64,000 nucleotides of DNA. Origin: Halarcobacter mediterraneus (GTDB lineage: Bacteria > Campylobacterota > Campylobacteria > Campylobacterales > Arcobacteraceae). The number at the start of each line of letters is the position of its first letter. Position 1 is the first letter of the stretch. Below are positions 46,779 to 55,758 of this stretch, one piece after another. The stretch is from the NCBI RefSeq assembly GCF_004116625.1, contig NZ_NXIE01000005.1, positions 202,472 to 266,471 of the forward strand, in the 5' to 3' direction. Made by a program: the position numbers and the translations under genes. Below the pieces are notes generated by a model. That model was not told the origin of the DNA. It saw only the letters and a program-made list of their open reading frames with translations, and ran no database searches.

Positions 46779-48911
46779 ATGCAAAAAGTCAAATTAGAAA
46801 ACTTAGATTGTGCAAATTGTGCAGCAAAAATAGAAAACTCATTGAATAATATGGATGAGTTATCAAATGTCAAACTTAATTTTTCAACTTCAACACTTAG
46901 TTTTGAACAAAATAGTGACAATGATTTATTAGATATTATTGAAAAGAAAATACAAGCTATTGAAAAAGAGGTAATAATAGTAAAAGATAAAAAAAGAGAG
47001 CAGAAAACCTTTTGGCAATTATTAGATAAAAAACTTCTAGCTATTACTATTGTAGCTTTAGTCTTAACTTACCTTTCTTATAATTATATTCAAAATGAAA
47101 CTTTACAATTAGCAGTTTACTTATTAGCTTATTTCCTTGTTGGTTGGGATGTATTATATAAAGCAATAAAAAACTTAGCAAGTGGAAAACTTTTTGATGA
47201 ACATTTTTTAATGGGTATTGCTACAATTGGAGCTTTTGCTTTAGGGGAATATGTAGAAGGTATCGCTGTTATGGTTTTTTATCAAATAGGAGAGATGTTC
47301 CAAGCTGTAGCAGTTAATAATTCAAGGGACAGTATAAATGCATTAATTGATATAAAACCAGAGTCTGCAAATGTAAAAGAGGGTGAAAAAATAGTTCAAA
47401 AATCACCTGAAGAAGTAAGAGTTGGAGATATAATTTTAGTAAAAGCAGGGGAGAAGGTTCCTGTTGATGGAATTTTACTTGATGACGATAGTTCCTTTGA
47501 TACAAGTGCAATTACCGGAGAGTTTAAACCTAAGGTATTAAGAAAACAAGAAGAAGTTTTAAGTGGTTTTATAAATCTTTCAAAAGCTTCATATATAAAA
47601 GTAAACTCTTTATACAAAGATTCAACAATTGCAAAAATAATTGAGATGATAGAAAATGCTTCATCTCAAAAAGCAAAAGCTGAAAAGTTTATTACTAAGT
47701 TTGCTTCAGTTTACACACCAATTGTTGTAATTGCAGCTGTATTTTTAGCTTTTTTACCACCTTTAATTCTTGAAGGTGCTTTATATTCAGATTGGATTGA
47801 AAGAGCATTGGTATTTTTGGTTATTTCTTGTCCTTGTGCATTAGTTGTATCGATTCCTTTATCTTTTTTTAGTGCAATTGGAGCAGTATCTAAAAGAGGG
47901 GTTTTAGTTAAAGGTGCAAATTATATTGAGAAATTAACTGAAATTCAAAATATAATTTTTGATAAAACAGGAACACTTACTCATGGAGTATTTGAAGTTA
48001 CAAAAATTAAAGCTTTTGAATTAAGTGAAGAAGAGCTTTTAAAGTATGCAGCATACGCAGAAAGTTTTTCAAATCATCCAATAGCAAAATCAATAGTTAA
48101 AGCTTATGAAAAAGAGATTGATTCGAAAAATATCAAAGAACATGAAGATTTTAGTGGACTTGGAATAAAAGCAAATATAGATGGAGAAGAGATTTTAGTA
48201 GGTAATGAAAGGCTTCTTAAAAAGTTTAATATAAAAATAAATGAAGATATTGAAGAAAAATTAAATGTTGTTTTTGTGAGTGTGAATTCAAGATTTGTAG
48301 GTTATATTGTTGTAAGTGATATTATAAAAGTAGAAGCAAAAGAAGTAATAAGTGAACTTAAAAAACTTAATATTGAAAAAACTTATATGCTAACTGGTGA
48401 TAAAAAAGAGGTTGCTTTAAGTGTTGCCAAAGATTTAGGAATTGATGAGGTAAAATATGAACTTCTTCCTCAAGATAAATTAACAAATTTTAAAGAAATA
48501 AAAAAACAAACAAATACAGTTACTGCTTTTGTGGGAGATGGAATAAATGATGCTCCTACTTTAGCAACTTCTGATATAGGTTTTGCAATGGGCGGAGTAG
48601 GAAGTGATTTAGCTGTAAAATCAGCTGATGTTGTTGTATTAAATGATAATTTAAATGCAATAAGTGATGCAATAAAAATAGCTAAAAAAACTAAAACAAT
48701 TGTATACCAAAATATTATCTTTATTATGGCTATTAAAGTAGGTTTCCTAGTTTTAGGAGCAGGTGCAATGATTGGTATGGCAGAAGCTATTTTTGCAGAT
48801 GTTGGCGTTGCTTTATTAGCTATTTTAAACTCAATGAGAATTTTAAAAACAATAAAAAATGAACCAAAAGAGTCTCTTTGTGAGGATTCTTGTTGTTCTG
48901 TAAAAAGTTAG
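46779..48911 (+). CDS. Heavy-metal P-type ATPase (ZntA/CadA type)
   Basis: This 710-residue Zn/Cd/Pb exporter has an N-terminal HMA domain with the metal motif LDCANCAAKI (about residues 5-14). Its transmembrane helices include CPCALVVSIPLS with the CPC near 351. The phosphorylation site DKTGTLTHG has its Asp near 395, followed by SNHPIAKSI (HP motif) and GDGINDAPTLATSDIGFAMG. The C-terminus ends with a Cys-rich ESLCEDSCCSVKS that may bind metal. It is in an operon with the upstream CadC-like repressor. Zn versus Cd/Pb preference is not resolved. Confidence 0.93.
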   Translation: MQKVKLENLDCANCAAKIENSLNNMDELSNVKLNFSTSTLSFEQNSDNDLLDIIEKKIQAIEKEVIIVKDKKREQKTFWQLLDKKLLAITIVALVLTYLSYNYIQNETLQLAVYLLAYFLVGWDVLYKAIKNLASGKLFDEHFLMGIATIGAFALGEYVEGIAVMVFYQIGEMFQAVAVNNSRDSINALIDIKPESANVKEGEKIVQKSPEEVRVGDIILVKAGEKVPVDGILLDDDSSFDTSAITGEFKPKVLRKQEEVLSGFINLSKASYIKVNSLYKDSTIAKIIEMIENASSQKAKAEKFITKFASVYTPIVVIAAVFLAFLPPLILEGALYSDWIERALVFLVISCPCALVVSIPLSFFSAIGAVSKRGVLVKGANYIEKLTEIQNIIFDKTGTLTHGVFEVTKIKAFELSEEELLKYAAYAESFSNHPIAKSIVKAYEKEIDSKNIKEHEDFSGLGIKANIDGEEILVGNERLLKKFNIKINEDIEEKLNVVFVSVNSRFVGYIVVSDIIKVEAKEVISELKKLNIEKTYMLTGDKKEVALSVAKDLGIDEVKYELLPQDKLTNFKEIKKQTNTVTAFVGDGINDAPTLATSDIGFAMGGVGSDLAVKSADVVVLNDNLNAISDAIKIAKKTKTIVYQNIIFIMAIKVGFLVLGAGAMIGMAEAIFADVGVALLAILNSMRILKTIKNEPKESLCEDSCCSVKS

Positions 48912-48930
48912 ATTTTTTCTAGCTTTTTAC
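48900..48930 (+). terminator. Probable terminator hairpin overlapping the ATPase stop codon
   Basis: GTAAAAAGTTAG at 48900-48911 pairs with CTAGCTTTTTAC at 48919-48930, including one G-U pair, around a seven-base loop. The stop codon of the ATPase gene is inside the left arm. No long U-tract follows, so efficiency is uncertain. Confidence 0.5.
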
Positions 48931-48985
48931 TATAAAAATATAAATTATGCTATTATCTCTTTTTAATTTCAAAAAAGAGAAATAA

Positions 48986-50311
48986 ATGCTTGAATCAAAA
49001 CCTTACATTGTATTTTTTAAATATGCAATACCTTCTATTTTAGGATTACTTTCTGTATCGTCTGCAAGTATTATTGATGGATATTTTATAGGTAATTATG
49101 TTGGCTCTGTAGCTTTGGCTGCTATTAATATTTCATATCCTTTATTGGCAATTTTATTTGGATTAGGGTTGATGTTTGCTGTTGGAAACTCTGTTTTAGC
49201 TGGAAAGCTTATGGGAGAAAAAAACAATGAAGAAGCTTCTAATATTTTTACAAAAGCAGTAATATGTATTTCTATTTTAGGTGCTCTTTCCAGTTTATTT
49301 ATATATTTAAATATGGAGTATTTATTAAGTTTTTTAAAAGTAGAGGGTGTATTAGAAACTTATACTTTTGAATACTTATCTATACTTCTAATATTTTTGC
49401 CTTTTTTAATGACTGGAATTACAATTGATTATTTTGTAAGAGTTGATGAGAATCCTAATTTATCATTTTTAGCTTTATTATTAACTTCTATTGTAAATAT
49501 AATATTGGATTATTTATTTATTGTAAAATATGATTTTGGTTTAAGTGGTGCAGCCTATGCAACTGGAATTTCTTATCTTGTGATTACTTTAGTTTTGATT
49601 CCTCATTTTTTTCTAAAAAAATCTACTTTAGAAATAGTTAAACCAAAAGGAAATATTTTTAGTATATTTGAAGCTTCAAAAAATGGTGTATCTGAATTTA
49701 TAAATGAATCATCAATTGGAATTACAGTATTGATTTTTAATTATATAATGCTTAAAAATTTTGGAGCCTTAGGTGTTGCTTCTTATACTATAGTTGGATA
49801 TTTTTTTATGGTTAGTATTATGATAAGTTTTGCAATTGCAGATTCATTACAACCTATTTTTAGTAAGAATTATGGTGCACAATATTTTAATAGAATAAAA
49901 ACTTTTTTGAAGCTAGGATTAATTTCAATTTTCGCAATAGAACTTTTTATAATAATTTTAGTAATACTTATTCCTGATATCTTAGTAAATGTATTTTTAA
50001 AAGAAAATGAACTAAGAGCAAAAGAGATTACTTTAGAGTTTATTTATTATGTTTGGCCTGCCTTTTTATTTGCTGGTTTAAATATTATGATAACTTCATA
50101 TCTTACTTCTATGCAAAAAGCAAAATATTCAGCGATAATAGCTACTTTACGAAGTCTTATTTTACCAATATTATTTATATTTTTATTGCCTATAATTGTA
50201 GGACAAAAAGGTATTTTTATGGCCTTAGTTGTTGCAGAGTTCATAACTTTTATTGTTGCAGTTACTTTATTTATTAAAAATACTCCTAAAAAGATTTCTA
50301 ATTTATTATAA
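48986..50311 (+). CDS. MATE-family multidrug/metabolite exporter
   Basis: This 441-residue protein has about 12 transmembrane helices and MATE-type segments: IIDGYFIGNYVGSVALAAINISYP in helix 1-2, GLGLMFAVGNSVLAGKLMGEKN, then the second-half repeat GVASYTIVGYFFMVSIMISFAIADSLQPIFSKNYGA (given in part). MATE proteins export cationic drugs or metabolites in exchange for Na+ or H+. GAGAAA precedes the ATG. The substrate is unknown. A short stem, GATAAC-A-GTTATC, lies just after its stop. Confidence 0.87.
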   Translation: MLESKPYIVFFKYAIPSILGLLSVSSASIIDGYFIGNYVGSVALAAINISYPLLAILFGLGLMFAVGNSVLAGKLMGEKNNEEASNIFTKAVICISILGALSSLFIYLNMEYLLSFLKVEGVLETYTFEYLSILLIFLPFLMTGITIDYFVRVDENPNLSFLALLLTSIVNIILDYLFIVKYDFGLSGAAYATGISYLVITLVLIPHFFLKKSTLEIVKPKGNIFSIFEASKNGVSEFINESSIGITVLIFNYIMLKNFGALGVASYTIVGYFFMVSIMISFAIADSLQPIFSKNYGAQYFNRIKTFLKLGLISIFAIELFIIILVILIPDILVNVFLKENELRAKEITLEFIYYVWPAFLFAGLNIMITSYLTSMQKAKYSAIIATLRSLILPILFIFLLPIIVGQKGIFMALVVAEFITFIVAVTLFIKNTPKKISNLL

Positions 50312-50411
50312 TTTTGATAACAGTTATCTATTTAAAAGAAGATTAAGAATTATTTCTATATGCTAAATTATTATTAAAATATAATTTTTTATTCTTTTTA
50401 GGAGAAGTAAT

Positions 50412-50537
50412 ATGAGAAATATTTTAAACTCAGTAGTTCAGTTATCAAAAAAAAAGTTAGTTGACGGATTATTTGTTATTGCTCTTTTATTAATTGCTTC
50501 ATCTTTTGCAAAGCTTCTTATAGATAATTATTATTAA
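50412..50537 (+). CDS. Small membrane protein (41 aa)
   Basis: A 41-codon frame begins at ATG 50412 with AGGAG (50400-50404) seven bases upstream and a TATAAT -10 at 50380-50385. The peptide has a short basic N-terminal region (QLSKKKLVDG) and one transmembrane helix, LFVIALLLIASSFAKLLI, ending DNYY. It resembles no named protein I can recall. The gene has its own promoter and strong start, so it is likely real, between the MATE gene and the convergent lepA gene. Confidence 0.6.
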   Translation: MRNILNSVVQLSKKKLVDGLFVIALLLIASSFAKLLIDNYY

Positions 50538-50553
50538 AGTTCTTCTGAAAGAA

Positions 50554-50583
50554 GAAGTTATAAAAGATATCTTTTATAACTTC
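50554..50583. terminator. Perfect 30-bp palindrome between the small membrane gene and lepA
   Basis: GAAGTTATAAAAGAT at 50554-50568 and ATCTTTTATAACTTC at 50569-50583 form a perfect inverted repeat with no spacer. It lies 16 bases after the small membrane gene and 16 bases after the lepA stop on the other strand. It most likely ends both convergent transcripts, but the U-tracts are short. A protein-binding site is an alternative. Confidence 0.65.
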
Positions 50584-50598
50584 ATTTAGTAGATAAAT

Positions 50599-52386
50599 TT
50601 AAATTTTTAAAACAGCCATAAAAGCTTCTTGAGGTACATTTACTTTACCAATAGCTTTCATTCTTTTCTTACCAGCTTTTTGTTTTTCTAAAAGTTTTCT
50701 TTTTCTTGTAATATCACCACCATAACATTTAGCAGTAACATTTTTACCCATAGATTTAACTGTTTCCCTAGCAATAATAGTATTACCAATACTTGCTTGA
50801 ACTGCAACTTCAAAAAGTTGTCTTGGAATTAATTCTTTAAGTGCTTTAATAAATTCTCTACCTCTTGAAACTGCTTTTTCTTCAGGAACAATAATAGAAA
50901 GTGCATCAACAATTTCACCTGCAACTCTAACATCAAGTTTTTTAAGGTTACCTGGTCTAAACTCTACAGGTTCATAATCAAATGAAGCATAACCTTTAGT
51001 AGTAGATTTTAACTTATCATAAAAATCCATTACAATTTCATTCATAGGAATATCATATTCAAGTAAAACTCTTTTACCTAAGTAATCCATTTTTATTTGA
51101 ATACCTCTTTTATCATTAAGAAGTTTAATTACATTACCTAAGAATTCATCAGGAACTAAGATTGTAGCTTTTACATAGGGCTCAAAAATAGTTTCAATAT
51201 AATTTGGCTCAGGAAGTTCTGATGGATTTTGAATTTCAACTCTTTCTCCATCTGTTTTAAGAACTTCATATACAACTGTTGGAGCAGTTGCAATAAGGTC
51301 AAGGTTAAACTCTCTTTCTAATCTTTCTTTAATTACTTCCATATGAAGCATACCCAAAAAACCAGCTCTAAATCCACTTCCAAGTGCAGCAGAACTTTCT
51401 GGTTCAAAAGAGATAGAAGAGTCATTTAACTGAAGCTTAGTTAAAGCTTCTCTTAAGTCTTCAAACTTATCTGTTTCTATTGGATATAGTCCTGCAAATA
51501 CAAAAGGTTTTGCAGGTTCAAATCCATCAATAGCTTCTGCTGTTGGGTTTTTCGCATCAGTCATTGTATCCCCAACTGCAATTCCATCAAGAGTTTTAAG
51601 TCCAAGTACTACAATACCAATTTCACCTGTTTCAATCTCTTTTGTTTTTTCTCTTTTTATAGGATGAGGATACATTAAGTCTAAAACTGGGTGTTCAACT
51701 TTTGTATTCATCATCTTAAGTACTTGACCTTTTTTGATACTTCCTTCATAAACTCTTACAAGGGCTAAAGCTCCAAGGTAGTTATCAAACCATGAGTCAT
51801 AGATAAGTGCTTTTGTTGGTGCATCTTCATCACCTTGAGGTGCTGGTACTCTATCAACTATTGAATCAATTAAGTCTTTTACTCCAAGACCAGTTTTCGC
51901 AGAGATTAGATTATGTTCTGTACAGTCAAGACCAATTGCTTCTTCCGTCTCTTCTAAAACTCTCATAGGGTCAGCACTTGGTAAATCAATTTTATTTACA
52001 ACTGGTAGTAGTTCTAAATCATTGTCTAAGGCAATATAAACGTTAGCAATAGTTTGAGCTTCAACACCTTGTGTTGAGTCAACAATAAGTAAAGCACCTT
52101 CAGATGAAGCTAAAGATCTACTTACTTCATATGAAAAGTCAACGTGACCAGGAGTGTCAATAAGGTTTAAGACATACTCTTGCTCATCTTTGATATATTT
52201 TAATCTTACACTTTGAGCCTTAATAGTAATACCACGTTCTTGCTCAATATCCATAGTATCCATCATCTGTGAAGATAATTCTCTATCTGTAACAGCTCCA
52301 CACTCTTGGATAATTCTATCAGCAAGTGTAGATTTACCATGGTCTATATGGGCAATAATACTAAAGTTTCTAATATTTTTTTGCAA
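50599..52386 (-). CDS. lepA: Elongation factor 4 (LepA)
   Basis: LepA is a ribosomal GTPase that back-translocates stalled ribosomes and affects initiation. The 595-residue protein is full length, with [15 protein letters not shown] (G1) near residue 10, the switch segment [18 protein letters not shown] (G3), and [10 protein letters not shown] (G4). The C-terminal LepA-specific domain begins near 480 and the protein ends in the basic [24 protein letters not shown] (partial). It is convergent with the small membrane gene. Confidence 0.97.
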   Translation of the reverse strand: MQKNIRNFSIIAHIDHGKSTLADRIIQECGAVTDRELSSQMMDTMDIEQERGITIKAQSVRLKYIKDEQEYVLNLIDTPGHVDFSYEVSRSLASSEGALLIVDSTQGVEAQTIANVYIALDNDLELLPVVNKIDLPSADPMRVLEETEEAIGLDCTEHNLISAKTGLGVKDLIDSIVDRVPAPQGDEDAPTKALIYDSWFDNYLGALALVRVYEGSIKKGQVLKMMNTKVEHPVLDLMYPHPIKREKTKEIETGEIGIVVLGLKTLDGIAVGDTMTDAKNPTAEAIDGFEPAKPFVFAGLYPIETDKFEDLREALTKLQLNDSSISFEPESSAALGSGFRAGFLGMLHMEVIKERLEREFNLDLIATAPTVVYEVLKTDGERVEIQNPSELPEPNYIETIFEPYVKATILVPDEFLGNVIKLLNDKRGIQIKMDYLGKRVLLEYDIPMNEIVMDFYDKLKSTTKGYASFDYEPVEFRPGNLKKLDVRVAGEIVDALSIIVPEEKAVSRGREFIKALKELIPRQLFEVAVQASIGNTIIARETVKSMGKNVTAKCYGGDITRKRKLLEKQKAGKKRMKAIGKVNVPQEAFMAVLKI

Positions 52387-52480
52387 AATTAAATTCCTAT
52401 AATTGAAGTATTTATATATTAAATTTCGCGATTATATCTAAAGTTTTGTTAGTTAGTAGTTAAGTTTTTAATTTAAGAAG

Positions 52481-52510
52481 TTAAAGTATAGGAAAAGACC
52501 TATACTTTAA
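52481..52510 (-). terminator. Hairpin terminator after the OmpA-family gene
   Basis: TTAAAGTATAGG at 52481-52492 pairs perfectly with CCTATACTTTAA at 52499-52510 around a six-base loop. The 12-bp stem lies seven bases after the minus-strand stop of the OmpA-family gene. A strong U-tract is lacking on that strand. Confidence 0.65.
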
Positions 52511-52516
52511 GAGAAA

Positions 52517-53545
52517 TTATCTTTGAATTGAACCTTCAACTCTTCTGTTTTGGGCTCTTCCTTCAGCTGTTTCATTTGTAGCTTTAGGTTTTGACTCACC
52601 ATAACCAGTTGAGTTAAGTCTTGATTTATCAATTCCGTATGCTTCTAAAGCTTTAACAGCAGCAGCAGCTCTTCTTTCAGATAATTTTTGATTGTATTCT
52701 TCTGTTCCAACTGAGTCAGTATGAGCCTCAATTTTACCTTTTACAGATGGGAATGCTTTCATAAAATCAGCAAATTTTTTGATTTTTGATTCATATGAGT
52801 TATTAATTCTAGCACTATCAAATTCAAAATTAATATTTAAATTAGCTTTTAAAGAACATCCATGTTGATCAACAATATCACCTTTTGGAGTGTCAGGACA
52901 TTTATCAAGTGAGTCAATTACTCCATCTCCATCTGTATCAACTGGTTTTTCAACTAGTTTTCTTTCTACAACTGGTTCAGGTTTTGGCTCTTCTTTTACT
53001 ACTGGTGCAGGTGCCGCTTTTTTTCCAAAAGGAATAGAAAGACCTACTGTATAGATTAAGTTATTATCTCTATCATGAGTATTTACTAAATGTCTAATAT
53101 CAGTTTTTAAAGACATACTTTCAGAAATTTTATATTTTAAACCAATACCATAGTTTCCAAATAGTGAAGTTTCATTTCCAAATCTTTCAGTATCAAAATG
53201 CTCTAAACCATAACCAACTAAAGCATAAAGTGAAGTTGAATCAGTAAGTTCAAAGTCTTTGATGTAGTTATTGAATAATCTAGTAATATTAGTATCTTCA
53301 CTACTATTTTCATAATCAACATTTCCTAAAGAATTTAAAATTCCCACTTCAATTTGATCAAACATTGAATCATCAATATTTACACCAAAACTAATACCTC
53401 CAATTGGGTAATGGTCATCATCTAAGTTAAGATTTCCCTCTGCAATATTTCCACCTATCATAGGTGTAATTTCATATTTATAATCACTATTTGCTGCAAA
53501 CAGCATAGAAGCACAAAGTGCTGAAGAAATTAAAATCTTTTTCAT
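52517..53545 (-). CDS. OmpA-family outer-membrane porin
   Basis: This 342-residue protein has a signal peptide of about 18 residues (ISSALCASMLFA). It has an N-terminal eight-strand-type barrel (residues ~20-175) and a hinge with PAPVVKEEPKPEPV. A calcium-binding thrombospondin-3-like repeat, DTDGDGVIDSLDKCPDTPKG, follows, then an OmpA C-terminal peptidoglycan-binding domain, with NINFEFDSARIN, then AHTDSVGTEEYNQKLSERRA and NRRVEGSI. It anchors the outer membrane to peptidoglycan. It is monocistronic between lepA and prs. Confidence 0.93.
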   Translation of the reverse strand: MKKILISSALCASMLFAANSDYKYEITPMIGGNIAEGNLNLDDDHYPIGGISFGVNIDDSMFDQIEVGILNSLGNVDYENSSEDTNITRLFNNYIKDFELTDSTSLYALVGYGLEHFDTERFGNETSLFGNYGIGLKYKISESMSLKTDIRHLVNTHDRDNNLIYTVGLSIPFGKKAAPAPVVKEEPKPEPVVERKLVEKPVDTDGDGVIDSLDKCPDTPKGDIVDQHGCSLKANLNINFEFDSARINNSYESKIKKFADFMKAFPSVKGKIEAHTDSVGTEEYNQKLSERRAAAAVKALEAYGIDKSRLNSTGYGESKPKATNETAEGRAQNRRVEGSIQR

Positions 53546-53616
53546 ATTATATATCCTTATTGTTTATTTTATAATATCAAATAATAAATTAAAAATTTAT
53601 TTATTTGACGGCCTAA

Positions 53617-54549
53617 TTAATCAATAAATATAGAATTTACTGATTCGTTATGAGTGATTCTTCTAATTGTCTCACCAATAATTTTTGTAGCACTAAGAAC
53701 AGTTATTTTATCGCTTTTCCCATGCATAGGAATAGTGTCAGAAATTATAAGCTCATCTAATGTCCCTGCATTTATTCTATCAAAAGCTGGTCCTGATAAT
53801 ACTCCATGAGTACAACAAGCCATTACTGAAGTTGCACCTTTACTTTTTAAAACTTCAGCTGCTTTTACAAGGGTTCCTGCTGTATCAACCATGTCATCTA
53901 CTAAGATAACATCTTTACCTTCTACATCCCCGATAATATTCATTACTTCAGCAACATTTGCTTTTTCTCTTTTTTTATCAACGATTACTAAGTCATATCC
54001 TAATTTATCAGCATATGATCTTGCTCTTGCAACTCCTCCAATATCTGGACTTGCAATAATTGGGTTTTTAAGATTTTTACTTCTTAAGTGGCTAACAAAT
54101 AAAACAGAACCATATAAGTTGTCAACTGGAATATTAAAGAAACCTTGAATTTGTGCAGCGTGTAAATCAATAGTAATCATTCTATCAATTCCAGCAGCTT
54201 CTAACATATCTGCAACTAATTTTGCTGAAATTGGAACTCTAGGAGCAGCTTTTCTATCTTGTCTAGCATATCCATAATATGGTATAACAGCAGAAATAGA
54301 AGCAGCACTACTTCTTTTTAATGCATCAATCATAATTAAAAGTTCCATTAAGTGGTCATTTGTTGGAGCACATGTTGGTTGAACAATAAATACGTCTTGT
54401 CCTCTAACACTCTCTTTAATTTGTACAGAGATTTCTCCATCACTAAATTTGTTAATTGAAGCTTCTCCAACTTCAACGTTTAGGTATTTCCCAACTTTTT
54501 TAGCAAATTCAGGGTTAGCAGTACCACTAAAAAGCTTATATTTTGACAT
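53617..54549 (-). CDS. prs: Ribose-phosphate pyrophosphokinase (PRPP synthetase)
   Basis: This enzyme makes PRPP from ribose-5-phosphate and ATP for nucleotide, histidine and tryptophan synthesis. The 310-residue protein opens YKLFSGTANPEFAKKV, has the metal/ATP segment DLHAAQIQGFFNIP near residue 128, and the PRPP-binding loop VILVDDMVDTAGTLVKAAE near residue 214. Length and motifs are normal for class I enzymes. It has its own 159-base upstream region. Confidence 0.96.
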   Translation of the reverse strand: MSKYKLFSGTANPEFAKKVGKYLNVEVGEASINKFSDGEISVQIKESVRGQDVFIVQPTCAPTNDHLMELLIMIDALKRSSAASISAVIPYYGYARQDRKAAPRVPISAKLVADMLEAAGIDRMITIDLHAAQIQGFFNIPVDNLYGSVLFVSHLRSKNLKNPIIASPDIGGVARARSYADKLGYDLVIVDKKREKANVAEVMNIIGDVEGKDVILVDDMVDTAGTLVKAAEVLKSKGATSVMACCTHGVLSGPAFDRINAGTLDELIISDTIPMHGKSDKITVLSATKIIGETIRRITHNESVNSIFID

Positions 54550-54679
54550 TAGATTTTCCTTATGTGTAGTAAGTATTATTGTGTGATTTTACCCAAATTG
54601 TTCTTATATTGAATTTACGTAGAGTAAATATTAGAATTATAGAATAATATACCTGATTATATAAGTAGAGTAAAGTAGT

Positions 54680-54703
54680 AACTAAGAGCTAAAACTCTTA
54701 GTT
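54680..54703 (-). terminator. Probable terminator hairpin after the second mnmA gene
   Basis: AACTAAGAG at 54680-54688 pairs with CTCTTAGTT at 54695-54703 around a six-base loop, a 9-bp stem located six bases downstream of the minus-strand mnmA stop. The sequence after it on that strand is not U-rich, so strength is uncertain. Confidence 0.5.
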
Positions 54704-54708
54704 TTTAA

Positions 54709-55758
54709 TTATGAAGAAGATTTAATCCAAGCACTTCCAAGAACTTTATCATCTTCATAGAAAACAGCTAACTGTCCAGCAGCAACACCAAATGCAGGTT
54801 CTTTTAAAGCAATTTTGGCTTTATTGTCTTCTATTGTTACTTTACAAGGAATAGAAACTGATCTATATCTTAGCTTTACAGTACAGTCAAACTCTTTTTG
54901 TTCAATAAACATATTTAAGTTTTCAACTTTTACATGATTTACTTCTAAAGCTTGTTTTTTACCTACAATAATTGTATTGTCTTTAGGATTTAGTTTTGTT
55001 ACAAAATGAGGTTCTTGGGCTCCATGAACTGTAAAGCCTCTTCTTTTTCCAATTGTATAGTGCATATAACCTTTATGCTCTCCTACAATATTTCCTTTTT
55101 CATCTAGTACTTTTCCAGGAATGTCAATATTTGCATGTCTTTTTACAACATCAGTATAAACTGTTTCAACAAAACAAATCTCTTGGGATTCATTTTTCTC
55201 AGTTATCTTTTTATAAGCTACATCAAGCTTTGCACCAAGTTTAATGATATCCTCTTTTTTATAAGTGCTTAAAGGAAACATCATATAAGGTAAGGCTTCT
55301 TTATCAACTTGTGATAAGAAATAACTTTGGTCTTTTGTATCATCATCAGCTGCATAAATAAACTTTCCATCTGTTTTTGCATAATGACCTGTTGCTAAAT
55401 ATGAGGCATTATGTTCTTTTGCAAAATCAAGCATTGCTCCAAATTTAATCTGTCTATTACATTTTACACAAGGGTTTGGTGTAGTACCTTCTAAATAAGA
55501 ATCAACAAAATAGTCATATACTTCTTCTTCAAATTTATCGGTTAAATCTAATACATGGTACTTGATATTTAAGAACTTTGCTACATCTTTAATAAAACCA
55601 AGATTATTTTCATGATAACCATCAGTTCTATTGTGAAGTTTTAAATAAACTCCTTCAACTATGAAGCCTTCTTTTTGTAACATGTAGGCTGTAACTGAAG
55701 AATCAATTCCTCCACTCATGCCTACCATTACTTTTTTATTTGATTTATTCATAATCAC
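54709..55758 (-). CDS. mnmA: tRNA-specific 2-thiouridylase MnmA, second paralogue
   Basis: MnmA adds sulfur to U34 of Lys, Glu and Gln tRNAs. This 349-residue copy has the PP-loop GMSGGIDSSVTAYML near residue 13. It has NPCVKCNRQIKF with the first catalytic Cys near residue 104, and EICFVE with the second near residue 198. It lacks the LFMRNWE segment of the neighbouring copy, reading GVYLKLHNRTDGY instead. Its start overlaps the stop of the upstream paralogue by 14 bases. Both copies keep both catalytic Cys, so both should be active, perhaps on different tRNAs. Confidence 0.88.
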   Translation of the reverse strand: MIMNKSNKKVMVGMSGGIDSSVTAYMLQKEGFIVEGVYLKLHNRTDGYHENNLGFIKDVAKFLNIKYHVLDLTDKFEEEVYDYFVDSYLEGTTPNPCVKCNRQIKFGAMLDFAKEHNASYLATGHYAKTDGKFIYAADDDTKDQSYFLSQVDKEALPYMMFPLSTYKKEDIIKLGAKLDVAYKKITEKNESQEICFVETVYTDVVKRHANIDIPGKVLDEKGNIVGEHKGYMHYTIGKRRGFTVHGAQEPHFVTKLNPKDNTIIVGKKQALEVNHVKVENLNMFIEQKEFDCTVKLRYRSVSIPCKVTIEDNKAKIALKEPAFGVAAGQLAVFYEDDKVLGSAWIKSSS

